A stretch of DNA of 26,221 nucleotides from Planctomycetota bacterium (GTDB lineage: Bacteria; Planctomycetota; PUPC01; DSUN01). The notes under the pieces were generated by a model. The model was not told the origin of the DNA and did no database searches. It saw only the letters and a list, made by a program, of their open reading frames with translations. Of the stretch, positions 7,370-14,851 are shown piece by piece (position 1 is the first letter of the stretch; each line of letters begins with the position of its first letter). Made by a program: the position numbers and the translations under genes. Location of the stretch: assembly GCA_016872875.1 (NCBI GenBank), contig VGYW01000071.1, forward strand, positions 1-26,221, read 5' to 3'.

Positions 7370-10300
7370 TTCGCGTCTCCTTTGCCGAGGCAGATAACGC
7401 TGCCGCCGAGGGTGCTCATGAAGAGCCGCCCGTTCGCGGCGGCCAAGCCGTCGAAGACGGGGACGGCGCCGAGCTTGAGCTCGGCGAGCTTCTTGCCGTC
7501 GGCGGCGGCGACGGCCCAGAGCACACCCCCCTCGGCGCCGCCGAGCGCGGCCGCCTGGCGCGCCAGGAGCTTCTGCGCGGCCTCCTGGCCGAAGGCGCCG
7601 AGCGACGCCGCCTCGTCCACCACGTCGGGCGGGCCGGCGATGAACAGCGTGGCGTCGGCCAGCACCATCGCGCGGACGAGGACTGGGACATCCGTGGTGA
7701 AGTCGGTTGCGATGCGGGTCTGGGGTGCGGCGGCGACGCCCTTCTTGGCGGCCTTGGCCTTGGCTTTGGGCTCGCCGCCCTGGCGGACGAGCTCCGGCTG
7801 CTTCGCGGAGGCGAAGAGCTGGTACTCCATCGGGGTGGTCCAGCGGTAGTACTGCGGCTTGCGGGCGTAGCCGTAGACCCTTGCGTCGTCGAAGACGAGC
7901 GGGCGGCCTGCGGGCGCGGCGTGGCCGGCCTGGTAGTAGCCGCCCGCGCCCGACTTCCAGACGCGCCCGAACACCCAGTAGGAGCGGTGCCACCAGTCGT
8001 CGTCGAGGAAGCCGGTTGGGGAGAACAGGTGCGGCCCCTCGCCCCGCTGGGCCGAGACGGGGAGATTGGGCGCCTCGAGCTCCTGGCGAACCCCCTGCGG
8101 CGTGAAGCGCTGCGAGCGCATGTAGACGTACTTCGCGTCGCACGAGAGCACGTCGGGCAGCGCGACGGCCATGTTGAGCCCCTGCATCACGGCCTGGAGG
8201 TTCCTGCCCGAGGCCGGATCGCGGTCGTCGAGGACGTGTTCGGCGACGAGCGCGCCGGTGGCGGGGTTGAGGCGGACCAGGCGCAGGCCGCCGTCGAGGA
8301 ACATCGAGCGCCCGGCCACGCACCAGAGCTCGGCTGTGGGCGGCGTGTCCTCACGCCGCGGTTCGCGGGACGGGGACGTCCCGCCCACAACCAGCACGCT
8401 GCCGTGGACGGGCCAGAGGGATTCGAGCTGCTCGAAGGCGCACATTCGGCGGTCGAGGGGCGCGGCTCGGAAGCGCCAGGCGAGCGCCCCGTCGGAAGCG
8501 CGCAGGCAATAGACGCAGCCGTCGGCCGACCCGAAGAGCACCTGCCCGTGCCAGAGGGTGGGGGGCGAATCCACGCGCCCGCCCGCGGTGAAGGCCCAGA
8601 GCGGCTTGCCCGACGCGGCGTCGAGGGCGTGGACGCTGTGGTCGTCAATCGAGGCGACCAGGAGCTTGCCGTCCGCGACGGTGAGGGCGGAGAGGCGGCC
8701 GCCGAGCTTGGCCTCCCACGCCTGCTTCAGCTCGTGGGGGACGGCGGCCTTGGTGGCGCCGCTGCGGGCAGGGTCGTGGCGGTAGGTAGGCCAATCTTCG
8801 CCATTTCGGACTTCGGATTTCGGATTTCGGATTTCAGAGAAGGCGGGGCCGCGCTCGAGGCGCTCGCCCCCCTCGCCCCCCGTCCCCCGCCCCTCGTCCC
8901 CCGCCCCTCGTCCCTCGCCCCTCTGCGGCGCCAGGGCGTGGAAGCCGTAGAGCTTCGCCTCGAGGTAGCAGGCGCAGGGGTGCGGCGCGTTGTAGACCAT
9001 GCCGTTCGCTGGCAGGATGCCGTAGAGGCAGGCGCCGCGCACCCAGTGGTGGCACTCCCAGTGCCCAGTCGTGGGGTCCACGAACTCGATGCCGGTGCGC
9101 GAGGTCAGGAGATACTTGTCCGTGGCCTTCGAGCGGTAGCAGCGGTGGTGGAACCAGTGGGTCTTGACGTCGGGCAGGAACCGCTTCTTGACCTCGCCCG
9201 TCTTGAGGTCGCGGCCGATCATCTCGCCGGAGTCGGTCCCCTGGGCGATTGCGGGCAGCCACACGAGGCCGCCGACGGCCAAGGCGTCCTGCGCCGTGCG
9301 GTGGCCGGAGGGCGGGTGGGTGGCGTTCCAGAGCTCTTTGCCGTCGGCGAGTGAGAGTGCGTGGATGACGTTGCCTGGCGTGGCGAAGCCGCGGGCGTCG
9401 GCGGCCTTGCCGCCGCCCGAGAAGAGCGCAACGTCCTGGCAGAGGACGAGCGTTGGGGCGAAGCTGGTGGGGAGCGGCCGGCGCCAGGCGAGCGGGGCCG
9501 AGCGCCAGAGCGGCTCACCCGTCCGCCGGTCGAGGGCTACGACGCCCTGGCCGTCGTGGAAGACCACGCGGCGGGCGTCGGCGCACAGCGAGAACAGCAG
9601 GACGCACGGCTGCGGCGTGCTCCAGAGGGTCTTGCCGGTCTTGGGGTCGCAGGCCACGAGGCGCCGCGGCCCCTCCGGCCAGGCATAGCTGTAGTCCTTC
9701 GGCTCGGGCGGCTGGCGGAACGGCTTGTCGTTGGCCACCGCGAAAAGCACGCCGTCGTGGACGATCAGCTCCTCCGCGCCCGCCGTCCCCTCGCAGGTGT
9801 GGAGCGTGTGGCCGGTCGCGGCGTCGAGGACGCTCACGGGGGCCTCGAGGCCGAGGGTCACGTAGACGCGGTCGCCGATGGCGACGAGTCGGCGGGTGAG
9901 CTGTGCCGGGCCGCTTTTGAGGCGGAACATCTGGGTGTGCCAGTGCTCGATCGGGCGCTCCCAGAGCACCGTGCCGTTGAAGGCGTCGCGCGCCGTGAGG
10001 CGCCAGACGGATGGGAGCTGGATGGCCTGCGGCGAGGCGTGGTCGAAGATGTAGAAGATGCGCCCGCTCGCGGCGGCCATGGCGCTCGCGCCCGACATGT
10101 GGTCGTGGTGGCGCGAGTAGCGCGGCCCGGCCAGCCACTGGAAGTGCCGCGGCGGGCCAACCGCCACGTCGCGCGAGACCGCGTTGTTGCTCGCGTCGTA
10201 GAGGTAGTGCGTCCAGTCGTCCGTCTCCTTCGGCCGCGGCTTGACTGTTCTCTTGCCGCCGACGAGTGCCACGCCGTTGGGCGCCAGCACGCGCAGAATC

Positions 10301-10662
10301 TCTTCACTCCGCACTCCACACTCCGCAGTCGCCACTATCAAGTTCACCAGGTTGTCCACATACGGCAGCCTGTCGCTGGCCCAGACCTCGGCAGTGACCT
10401 TGCCATAGAGGTTCAGGGAGCGGACGTGCGCGCGAGCCTTCTCCACGTTGGCCGGGTCGGGGTCGAGGCCGTGGACGGTGTAGGCGGGGCGTCCCTGCCC
10501 CGCGAGCGCGGCGGTGAGCGTGCCGTTGCCGCAGCCGAGGTGGACGATGAGGCCGCCCCGAATGCCGACGGCGTCCAGAATCTCGCGGGCCTGCCGCCAC
10601 TCGGGCGCGTCGCCGGCAGCGGCCAGCGCCGCGACGAGGGCCAAAGCGCCAAACGTCCTCAT
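7366..10662 (-). CDS. Exported methyltransferase-like / double PQQ-like beta-propeller protein, paralogue B
   Basis: This 1,098-residue protein shares the architecture of its two neighbours. A Sec signal peptide covers about residues 1-16. A Rossmann methyltransferase-like domain follows (motif I VHLGCGNG at 40-47, acidic D67, RVLAPNG), then the KTVKPRPKE segment and two PQQ-like propellers; the second starts at WPTYRHDPARSG near residue 622. Shared HHRCYRSKAT and VRGACLYG motifs and a PHPCACY cysteine cluster are present. The start at 10662 is preferred over the open frame extending to 10944 because it overlaps the upstream TGA as ATGA, has GGAGAG just before it, and is followed directly by a signal peptide. 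Compared with A and C it carries a 16-residue net insertion at GSVLV, from a cloverleaf element, plus three heptamer arrays. It is probably a periplasmic or cell-surface protein; biochemical function is unknown. Confidence 0.85.
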   Translation of the reverse strand: MRTFGALALVAALAAAGDAPEWRQAREILDAVGIRGGLIVHLGCGNGTLTAALAGQGRPAYTVHGLDPDPANVEKARAHVRSLNLYGKVTAEVWASDRLPYVDNLVNLIVATAECGVRSEEILRVLAPNGVALVGGKRTVKPRPKETDDWTHYLYDASNNAVSRDVAVGPPRHFQWLAGPRYSRHHDHMSGASAMAAASGRIFYIFDHASPQAIQLPSVWRLTARDAFNGTVLWERPIEHWHTQMFRLKSGPAQLTRRLVAIGDRVYVTLGLEAPVSVLDAATGHTLHTCEGTAGAEELIVHDGVLFAVANDKPFRQPPEPKDYSYAWPEGPRRLVACDPKTGKTLWSTPQPCVLLFSLCADARRVVFHDGQGVVALDRRTGEPLWRSAPLAWRRPLPTSFAPTLVLCQDVALFSGGGKAADARGFATPGNVIHALSLADGKELWNATHPPSGHRTAQDALAVGGLVWLPAIAQGTDSGEMIGRDLKTGEVKKRFLPDVKTHWFHHRCYRSKATDKYLLTSRTGIEFVDPTTGHWECHHWVRGACLYGILPANGMVYNAPHPCACYLEAKLYGFHALAPQRGEGRGAGDEGRGTGGEGGERLERGPAFSEIRNPKSEVRNGEDWPTYRHDPARSGATKAAVPHELKQAWEAKLGGRLSALTVADGKLLVASIDDHSVHALDAASGKPLWAFTAGGRVDSPPTLWHGQVLFGSADGCVYCLRASDGALAWRFRAAPLDRRMCAFEQLESLWPVHGSVLVVGGTSPSREPRREDTPPTAELWCVAGRSMFLDGGLRLVRLNPATGALVAEHVLDDRDPASGRNLQAVMQGLNMAVALPDVLSCDAKYVYMRSQRFTPQGVRQELEAPNLPVSAQRGEGPHLFSPTGFLDDDWWHRSYWVFGRVWKSGAGGYYQAGHAAPAGRPLVFDDARVYGYARKPQYYRWTTPMEYQLFASAKQPELVRQGGEPKAKAKAAKKGVAAAPQTRIATDFTTDVPVLVRAMVLADATLFIAGPPDVVDEAASLGAFGQEAAQKLLARQAAALGGAEGGVLWAVAAADGKKLAELKLGAVPVFDGLAAANGRLFMSTLGGSVICLGKGDAK
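8335..8389. repeat. 55-nt cloverleaf palindromic element, copy 2, opposite orientation, in frame
   Basis: It has the same length, terminal repeat and three-hairpin layout as the element at 4247-4301, but is inverted relative to it. After reverse-complementing one copy they match at 52 of 55 positions, and the three differences fall in hairpin loops. On the minus strand it encodes VGGTSPSREPRREDTPPT in paralogue B, where paralogues A and C have only eight residues between GSVLV and AGRS. Confidence 0.85.
8804..8838. repeat. Heptamer array, five units of TTTCGGA type, in frame
   Basis: Five contiguous units (TTTCGGA, with one CTTCGGA and a final TTTCAGA) lie in the inter-propeller linker of paralogue B, at the position equivalent to the arrays at 5456 and 12051. 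On the minus strand they encode SEIRNPKSEVRN just before the WPTYRHD motif. Confidence 0.85.
8863..8925. repeat. Heptamer array, about nine units of CCCTCGC/CCCTCGT type, in frame
   Basis: About nine units of CCCTCGC, CCCTCGT and CCCCCGY type encode, on the minus strand, a Gly/Glu/Arg-rich stretch (RGEGRGAGDEGRG) in paralogue B. It is separated from the array at 8804 by a short conserved segment encoding ERLERGPAF. Confidence 0.8.
10305..10339. repeat. Heptamer array, five units of CACTCCG type, in methyltransferase-like domain
   Basis: Five 7-nt units (CACTCCG, CACTCCA, CAGTCGC, ending CACTATC) encode the same loop in paralogue B (around TAECGVRSE) that CACTCGC-type units encode in paralogues A and C. 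Confidence 0.7.
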
Positions 10663-13600
10663 TGCTTCTCTCCTGCAAGGCACACCAGGCTGCCGTCTTC
10701 GAGTGCGGCGAAGAGCCGGCCGGCGGCGGCGATCAGGCCGTCGAAGACCGGCGACGCGTCCAGCGCCTGTTCGGCCAGCTTCTTGCCATCCTTGGCCGAG
10801 ACTGCGACGAGACGCGCGCCCCTCCGCCCCTCGAAGGCGGCGTAGGGGTCCTTCGAGTCGAGCTCGTCGGGCGGGCCGGCCGCGAAGAGCGTCTCGCCCG
10901 CCTTCACCATCGCGCGAATCCGCACGGGGAGCCAGAGGGTCCACAGCGGCGGCTCGGCGCGCGTGTAGCCGATCATCTTGTCGAGGCCGAAGGCCGGGCT
11001 GTCGAGCCGCCGCGGGCCTTCGCGCCGCCCGAACTCCGATTGCGGCAGCCAGGCGATGGGCCTCCGCGCGCCCTCCTCGCCCACGATCTGCGGCTCCGTC
11101 GTGTTCTTGTCAGCGAACAGCAGGTAGCCCTCCCTGCCGGGGAAGAACATCGTGCTGTGGACGTTTCGGCGGTGGAACACCTTCACGGCGTAAGTGTTCT
11201 GTTCATCCACGACGAGGAGTTGTCCGCTCTTGGGGGCCTGGTTGGCGAGCTGGAAGCCGGGCCAACGCTTAGCATACATCCAGAAGGTGCGGTTGTACCA
11301 GGAGCCATCGAGCAGCCCAGCGGTCGAGAAGACGTGGAGGCCGACGTCGGCTTCGCCCTTGCTCGACAGGACCTTTGGCTCCTGCTCCTGAAGCGAGGGC
11401 GTGAGGCGCTTCTGGCGCATGTAGATGGCGTCACCCTCGCTCACCAGCACGTCGGCGTTGGCGCCCCGGATGTAGAACGACACGTCGCGGGGCACGGTCT
11501 TGCCGCCGTCGGGCCAAGGCCCACAGAGGGTGGTCTGGTGGAGCACCTTGCCAGTCGCAGGCTCCAGTCCGTAGAGGCGGATTCCGCCGTCGAGATAGGT
11601 CGAGCGCCCGGCGGCGGCGTAGGCGACCCCCTCGCGCACAAGCACGCTGCCGTAGACAGGCCAGACGGATTCGAGCTGGTCGAAGCAGGCGATGCGGCGG
11701 TCGGCCGGCGCCGCCAGGAAGCGCCAGGCGAGCGCGCCATCGCTGGCGCGGAGGCAGTAGACCCAGCCGTCCGCGCTCCCGAACAGCACGAGGCCGCCGT
11801 GAACGGTCGGCGGCGAATCAATGCGCCCGCCCGCCGTGTAACTCCAAACGGGCTTGCCATCGCCCACGCCGAGGCAGTGGACGGTGTGGGCATCAATGGA
11901 GGCGATGAAGAGGTGCCCCTCGGCAACGACGGGCTGGGTGAGCCGGCCGCCCAGGCTGGCTTTCCAGGCCGGCTTCAGCTCGGCGGGCACGGCGGACGGC
12001 GTGGCGCCGTGGCGGGCGGGGTCGTGGCGATAGGTCGGCCAGTCAGCGGCATTCTCGATTTTCGATTCTCGGTTTTGGATTGCAGAAAAGGCTGGCCCGC
12101 GCTCCAGCCGCTCGGCTCCCTCGCCCCCCGCCCCTCGCCCCTCGTCCCTCCGCTCGGCGGCGAGGGCGGCGAGGCCGAGGAGCTTGGCGCCGGGCTGGCA
12201 GAAGCACTGGTCGGGCGGCACGTAGAGCAGCCCGTTGGCCGGCACCATGCCGAGCATGCAGGCGCCGCGGACGAAGTTGTTCTGGGCGTGATTCGCCCCC
12301 TCGAGGTCGAGGAACTCGGCGCCCTCCATCGAGCTGATGACGTAGCGGCTCGTCGCTTTGTTGCGGTAGCAGCGGTGGTGGTGCTCGGGGCTGATGATGC
12401 CCTCAGCAAACACCCGCTTCCGCTCCTCGCCCGTCCGCAGGTCGTGGCCGACGGCGAGGGCGTTGGCGCCCTTTCGCGACGGGGTCTGCTTCTCGTCGGC
12501 GCACGCCATGCCCAACCAGATGACCCCGTTGATGACGAACATGTCCTCGCCGCCCAGGCTGTTGCCGAGGACCACGTTCTTCTGCCACATCGGCTTGCCG
12601 TTGGCCCCGTCGTAGGCCTCGAGTGTGCCGCGTCCGAGGACGAGTACGACGCCGGCGGTGGCGAGGAGGGTCTTGGCCGCCTTCTCCTTCGGCTCGGCCT
12701 GCCAGACCTCCTTGCCGGTCTGGAGGTCCAGGCAATCGAGGCCCTTAGCCGTCTGAAACACCACGCGGCCCTGGTCAACGGCGAGCGCCAGGCCCCGCAG
12801 GGGCGGGATGGCCTTGCGCCAGAGCGGCTTGGCCGTTGCGCCGTGGACGGCGCTCAGTGCGCCGCCAGGCTCGTCAGGGGCTTTGCCCTTCGGCCTGGGC
12901 TGGTCTGGACGGATCTCCTGCGAGTAGACGACGGCGATGCCGTCGGCGGCCACGATCTGGCGGACGGGCGCGGTCTCGGCCACGGTCGCGAGCGTCTCGC
13001 CCGTCGCCGCGTCGAGGATGCTCAGCGGCGCGCGGTAGTCGAGCGTTGCGTAGAGCCGCTCGCCGTCCACCACGAGCCGGCGCTGGGCCTCGGCGGGCAC
13101 GGCGGTCCGCGCGCCGGTGATGGCCGTCCAATCCTTGTCCTGGAACCTCGCGGCGGCCCACTGGGGCCAGCCCCAGGCTCCGAGTGGCCGCCGCCAGAGG
13201 AGCTTGCCGTTGAAGGCGTCGCGGCAGAAGAGCGCCCAGCGCTCGGGCAGCCGCTGGTCCGTGATGCCGATCAGCCCTTCATCGAGGATGTAGAAGACGC
13301 GTCCGCCGCCGCACACCATCGCCTGGAAGCCGGACGGCGTCTCGTGGCTCCGCAGCCACAGCGGGGCGGCCATCCAGCGGAGCGACCGCGGCGGCCCAAC
13401 CTGCGTGTCGGCGGCCACCGCGTTGTTCCCCGCATCGTGCAGGAAGTGGGTCCACTCGTCAATCTCCTTCGGCCGCGGCTTCACCGTCTTCGTCCACTTG
13501 TCCCCCTCGCGCACGCAGGCCACGCCGCCGGGCGCCAGAACCCGCTGGACTTCCTCACTCGGCACTCGGCACTCGCCACTCGCCACCAGGAGATTCACCA

Positions 13601-13937
13601 AGTTGTCCACATATGGGAGGGCGAGGCTCCGGCCGAGCCGCTCGACGGCCACCTTGCCATAGAGTCCGAGCGAGCGGACGTGCGCCCGGGCCTTCTCCGC
13701 GTTCGCCGGGTCGGGGTCTAGGCCGTGGACGAAGAAGCTGTGGGCGGGGCGTCCCTGCCCCGCGAGGGCGGCGGTGAGCTTGCCGTCGCCGCAGCCGATG
13801 TGGACGATGAGCCCGCCCTTCACCCCCGCGGCGGCCAGGATTTCGCGCGCCTGGGCAGCAGCGTCCGCCTCCGCCCCTGACCCGCCCCGGCAGAGAAACC
13901 CAAGGCACGCCGCTATGGCTGCCGACCTCTTCACCAT
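10659..13937 (-). CDS. Exported methyltransferase-like / double PQQ-like beta-propeller protein, paralogue C (first in operon)
   Basis: This 1,092-residue protein is the first gene of the operon. An N-terminal export signal (about 1-22) precedes a methyltransferase-like domain with motif I VHIGCGDG at 45-52 and acidic D74. In motif I Asp replaces the Asn of the other two paralogues. KTVKPRPKEIDEWTH and the PQQ-like propellers follow, the second starting at WPTYRHDPARHG near residue 632. HHHRCYRNKAT and VRGACMLG motifs are kept, but the later cysteine cluster reads PPDQCFCQ rather than PHxCACY. A GAGGG lies about 10 nt before the ATG, and a promoter candidate lies at 13993-14021. It carries three heptamer arrays but no cloverleaf element. 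It is the most divergent paralogue. A structural or sensing role for the propellers is possible; no activity can be assigned. Confidence 0.85.
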   Translation of the reverse strand: MVKRSAAIAACLGFLCRGGSGAEADAAAQAREILAAAGVKGGLIVHIGCGDGKLTAALAGQGRPAHSFFVHGLDPDPANAEKARAHVRSLGLYGKVAVERLGRSLALPYVDNLVNLLVASGECRVPSEEVQRVLAPGGVACVREGDKWTKTVKPRPKEIDEWTHFLHDAGNNAVAADTQVGPPRSLRWMAAPLWLRSHETPSGFQAMVCGGGRVFYILDEGLIGITDQRLPERWALFCRDAFNGKLLWRRPLGAWGWPQWAAARFQDKDWTAITGARTAVPAEAQRRLVVDGERLYATLDYRAPLSILDAATGETLATVAETAPVRQIVAADGIAVVYSQEIRPDQPRPKGKAPDEPGGALSAVHGATAKPLWRKAIPPLRGLALAVDQGRVVFQTAKGLDCLDLQTGKEVWQAEPKEKAAKTLLATAGVVLVLGRGTLEAYDGANGKPMWQKNVVLGNSLGGEDMFVINGVIWLGMACADEKQTPSRKGANALAVGHDLRTGEERKRVFAEGIISPEHHHRCYRNKATSRYVISSMEGAEFLDLEGANHAQNNFVRGACMLGMVPANGLLYVPPDQCFCQPGAKLLGLAALAAERRDEGRGAGGEGAERLERGPAFSAIQNRESKIENAADWPTYRHDPARHGATPSAVPAELKPAWKASLGGRLTQPVVAEGHLFIASIDAHTVHCLGVGDGKPVWSYTAGGRIDSPPTVHGGLVLFGSADGWVYCLRASDGALAWRFLAAPADRRIACFDQLESVWPVYGSVLVREGVAYAAAGRSTYLDGGIRLYGLEPATGKVLHQTTLCGPWPDGGKTVPRDVSFYIRGANADVLVSEGDAIYMRQKRLTPSLQEQEPKVLSSKGEADVGLHVFSTAGLLDGSWYNRTFWMYAKRWPGFQLANQAPKSGQLLVVDEQNTYAVKVFHRRNVHSTMFFPGREGYLLFADKNTTEPQIVGEEGARRPIAWLPQSEFGRREGPRRLDSPAFGLDKMIGYTRAEPPLWTLWLPVRIRAMVKAGETLFAAGPPDELDSKDPYAAFEGRRGARLVAVSAKDGKKLAEQALDASPVFDGLIAAAGRLFAALEDGSLVCLAGEKQ
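12051..12085. repeat. Heptamer array, five units of ATTCTCG type, in frame
   Basis: Five units (ATTCTCG, ATTTTCG, then GTTTTGG and ATTGCAG) lie in the inter-propeller linker of paralogue C. On the minus strand they encode SAIQNRESKIEN just before the WPTYRHD motif. The position is equivalent to 5456 and 8804, but the unit differs. Confidence 0.75.
12118..12152. repeat. Heptamer array, five units of CCCTCGC type, in frame
   Basis: Five units of CCCTCGC, CCCCCGC and CCCTCGT type encode a Gly/Glu/Arg-rich run (RDEGRGAGGEGAE) in paralogue C. It is equivalent in position to the array at 8863 in paralogue B. Confidence 0.75.
13556..13590. repeat. Heptamer array, five units of CACTCGG/CACTCGC type, in methyltransferase-like domain
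   Basis: Four clear units (CACTCGG twice, CACTCGC twice) plus a decayed CACCAGG encode the loop around SGECRVPSE in paralogue C, the counterpart of the arrays at 7015 and 10305. Confidence 0.7.
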
Positions 13938-13992
13938 GCTCGAATCCCTCGCCTCCCGACGAACTGCCCGATGAAAACCCGCCTTCCATTGC

Positions 13993-14021
13993 AGTTTACA
14001 GAAGAACCCAGGCGTTGTCCA
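13993..14021 (-). promoter_or_regulatory. Candidate sigma70-type promoter for the four-gene operon
   Basis: On the minus strand TGGACA (-35) and TAAACT (-10) are separated by 17 nt. The predicted transcript would start near 13985, leaving a leader of about 48 nt before the ATG at 13937. The -10 matches the consensus only at four of six positions. Confidence 0.4.
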
Positions 14022-14024
14022 GGC

Positions 14025-14053
14025 TTGATCGCGGCGTGCGCGGGGGCTAGAAT
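14025..14053 (+). promoter_or_regulatory. Candidate sigma70-type promoter for the DUF1080 gene
   Basis: TTGATC and TAGAAT are separated by 17 nt, leaving a leader of about 38 nt before the ATG at 14098, with AAGGAGA at 14084-14090. The same two hexamers with the same spacing occur upstream of the XPB helicase, which raises confidence. It is back to back with the operon promoter, so a regulator bound here could control both. Confidence 0.6.
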
Positions 14054-14097
14054 GTGGCGCTGGCTGCCAGCACGACTTTCAGAAAGGAGAAGGCGCG

Positions 14098-14844
14098 ATG
14101 ACGTCGGCATTGCGTTGTCTGGCCGTTGCCCTTGCCCTCTCGTCTGCCAGCGGACTGTGTGGCGAAGCGGGCGAATGGCAGGACCTCATCAAGGGGGAAG
14201 GCATGGAGGGGTGGAAGAAGCCCACCGGCGAGTGGACACAGGTTGGCGAGGCCGCCAAAGACCCCGCGAATGAGAAGCTGATCGCGACGAAGGAAGGCAA
14301 GGGCACGCTGGTCAACGGCGCGAAGGGGCGGACCTCTAACCTCTTCACGGAGGCCGAGTTCGGCGACATCGAGGCCCACATCGAGTTCATGGTCCCGAAG
14401 GGCTCGAACTCGGGCATCTACTTCGCGGGCCGCTACGAGATCCAGGTCTACGACAGCTTCGGCGTGGCGAAGGCGCCCTATCCTGGAATCGAGTGCGGCG
14501 GCATCTACGAACGGTGGGACGCGAAGCGCAAGCCGCAGGGCTTCGAGGGGCACTCCCCGCGCGTCAACGCCAGCAAGCCGCCGGGCGAGTGGCAGGCCTT
14601 CGACGTCGTCTTCATCGCCCCCAGGTTCGACAAGGACGGGACGAAGACGGCCAACGCGAAGTTCGTCAAGGTCGTCCACAACGGCCAAGTCGTCCACGAC
14701 AACGTCGAGCTGACCGGCCCGACGCGCGCCGCGGCGTTCAACGACGAGAAGGCAACGGGGCCGCTGATGTTCCAGGGCGACCACGGCCCGGTCGCCTACC
14801 GCAATCTGCGGGTGCGGCCGCTCCCGGAGTCCGCGGCGAAGTGA
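14098..14844 (+). CDS. DUF1080 / 3-keto-disaccharide hydrolase-domain secreted protein
   Basis: This 248-residue protein has a Sec signal peptide (about 1-22) followed by a single DUF1080 domain (3-keto-disaccharide hydrolase family, a laminin-G/concanavalin-like beta-sandwich). The diagnostic strand block is KGSNSGIYFAGRYEIQVYDS at 101-120, followed by GIECGGIYERWD. The N-terminal LIKGEGMEGWK and the C-terminal GPVAYRNLRVRPL also fit the family. Planctomycetes carry many such genes; characterised members hydrolyse 3-keto-glycosides or bind sugars. The start has AAGGAGA at 14084-14090 with a 7-nt spacer. It is transcribed divergently from the propeller operon and convergent with the lipoprotein gene, whose stop is only 7 nt away. 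The glycan substrate cannot be read from the sequence. Confidence 0.88.
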   Translation: MTSALRCLAVALALSSASGLCGEAGEWQDLIKGEGMEGWKKPTGEWTQVGEAAKDPANEKLIATKEGKGTLVNGAKGRTSNLFTEAEFGDIEAHIEFMVPKGSNSGIYFAGRYEIQVYDSFGVAKAPYPGIECGGIYERWDAKRKPQGFEGHSPRVNASKPPGEWQAFDVVFIAPRFDKDGTKTANAKFVKVVHNGQVVHDNVELTGPTRAAAFNDEKATGPLMFQGDHGPVAYRNLRVRPLPESAAK

Positions 14845-14851
14845 CGAGGCA

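Noticed and set aside
5057..7849. 930-codon open frame on the plus strand across paralogues A and B
   Set aside because: It is antisense to two strongly supported genes. High third-position GC keeps the opposite strand open, and the translation has no family motif. The same applies to long plus-strand frames at 2040-3632, 7300-9354, 9361-10845 and 10662-13721.
7370..8323. Upstream extension of paralogue A frame
   Set aside because: It overlaps paralogue B in another frame, is Arg/Pro-rich and comes before the ATGA-coupled start that is directly followed by a signal peptide.
8863..8925. Possible CRISPR array
   Set aside because: Units are contiguous 7-mers with no spacers and are translated as part of a gene; no cas genes are present.
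10663..10944. Upstream extension of paralogue B frame
   Set aside because: Same reasoning: it lies inside paralogue C, and the start at 10662 has a Shine-Dalgarno, an ATGA overlap and a signal peptide.
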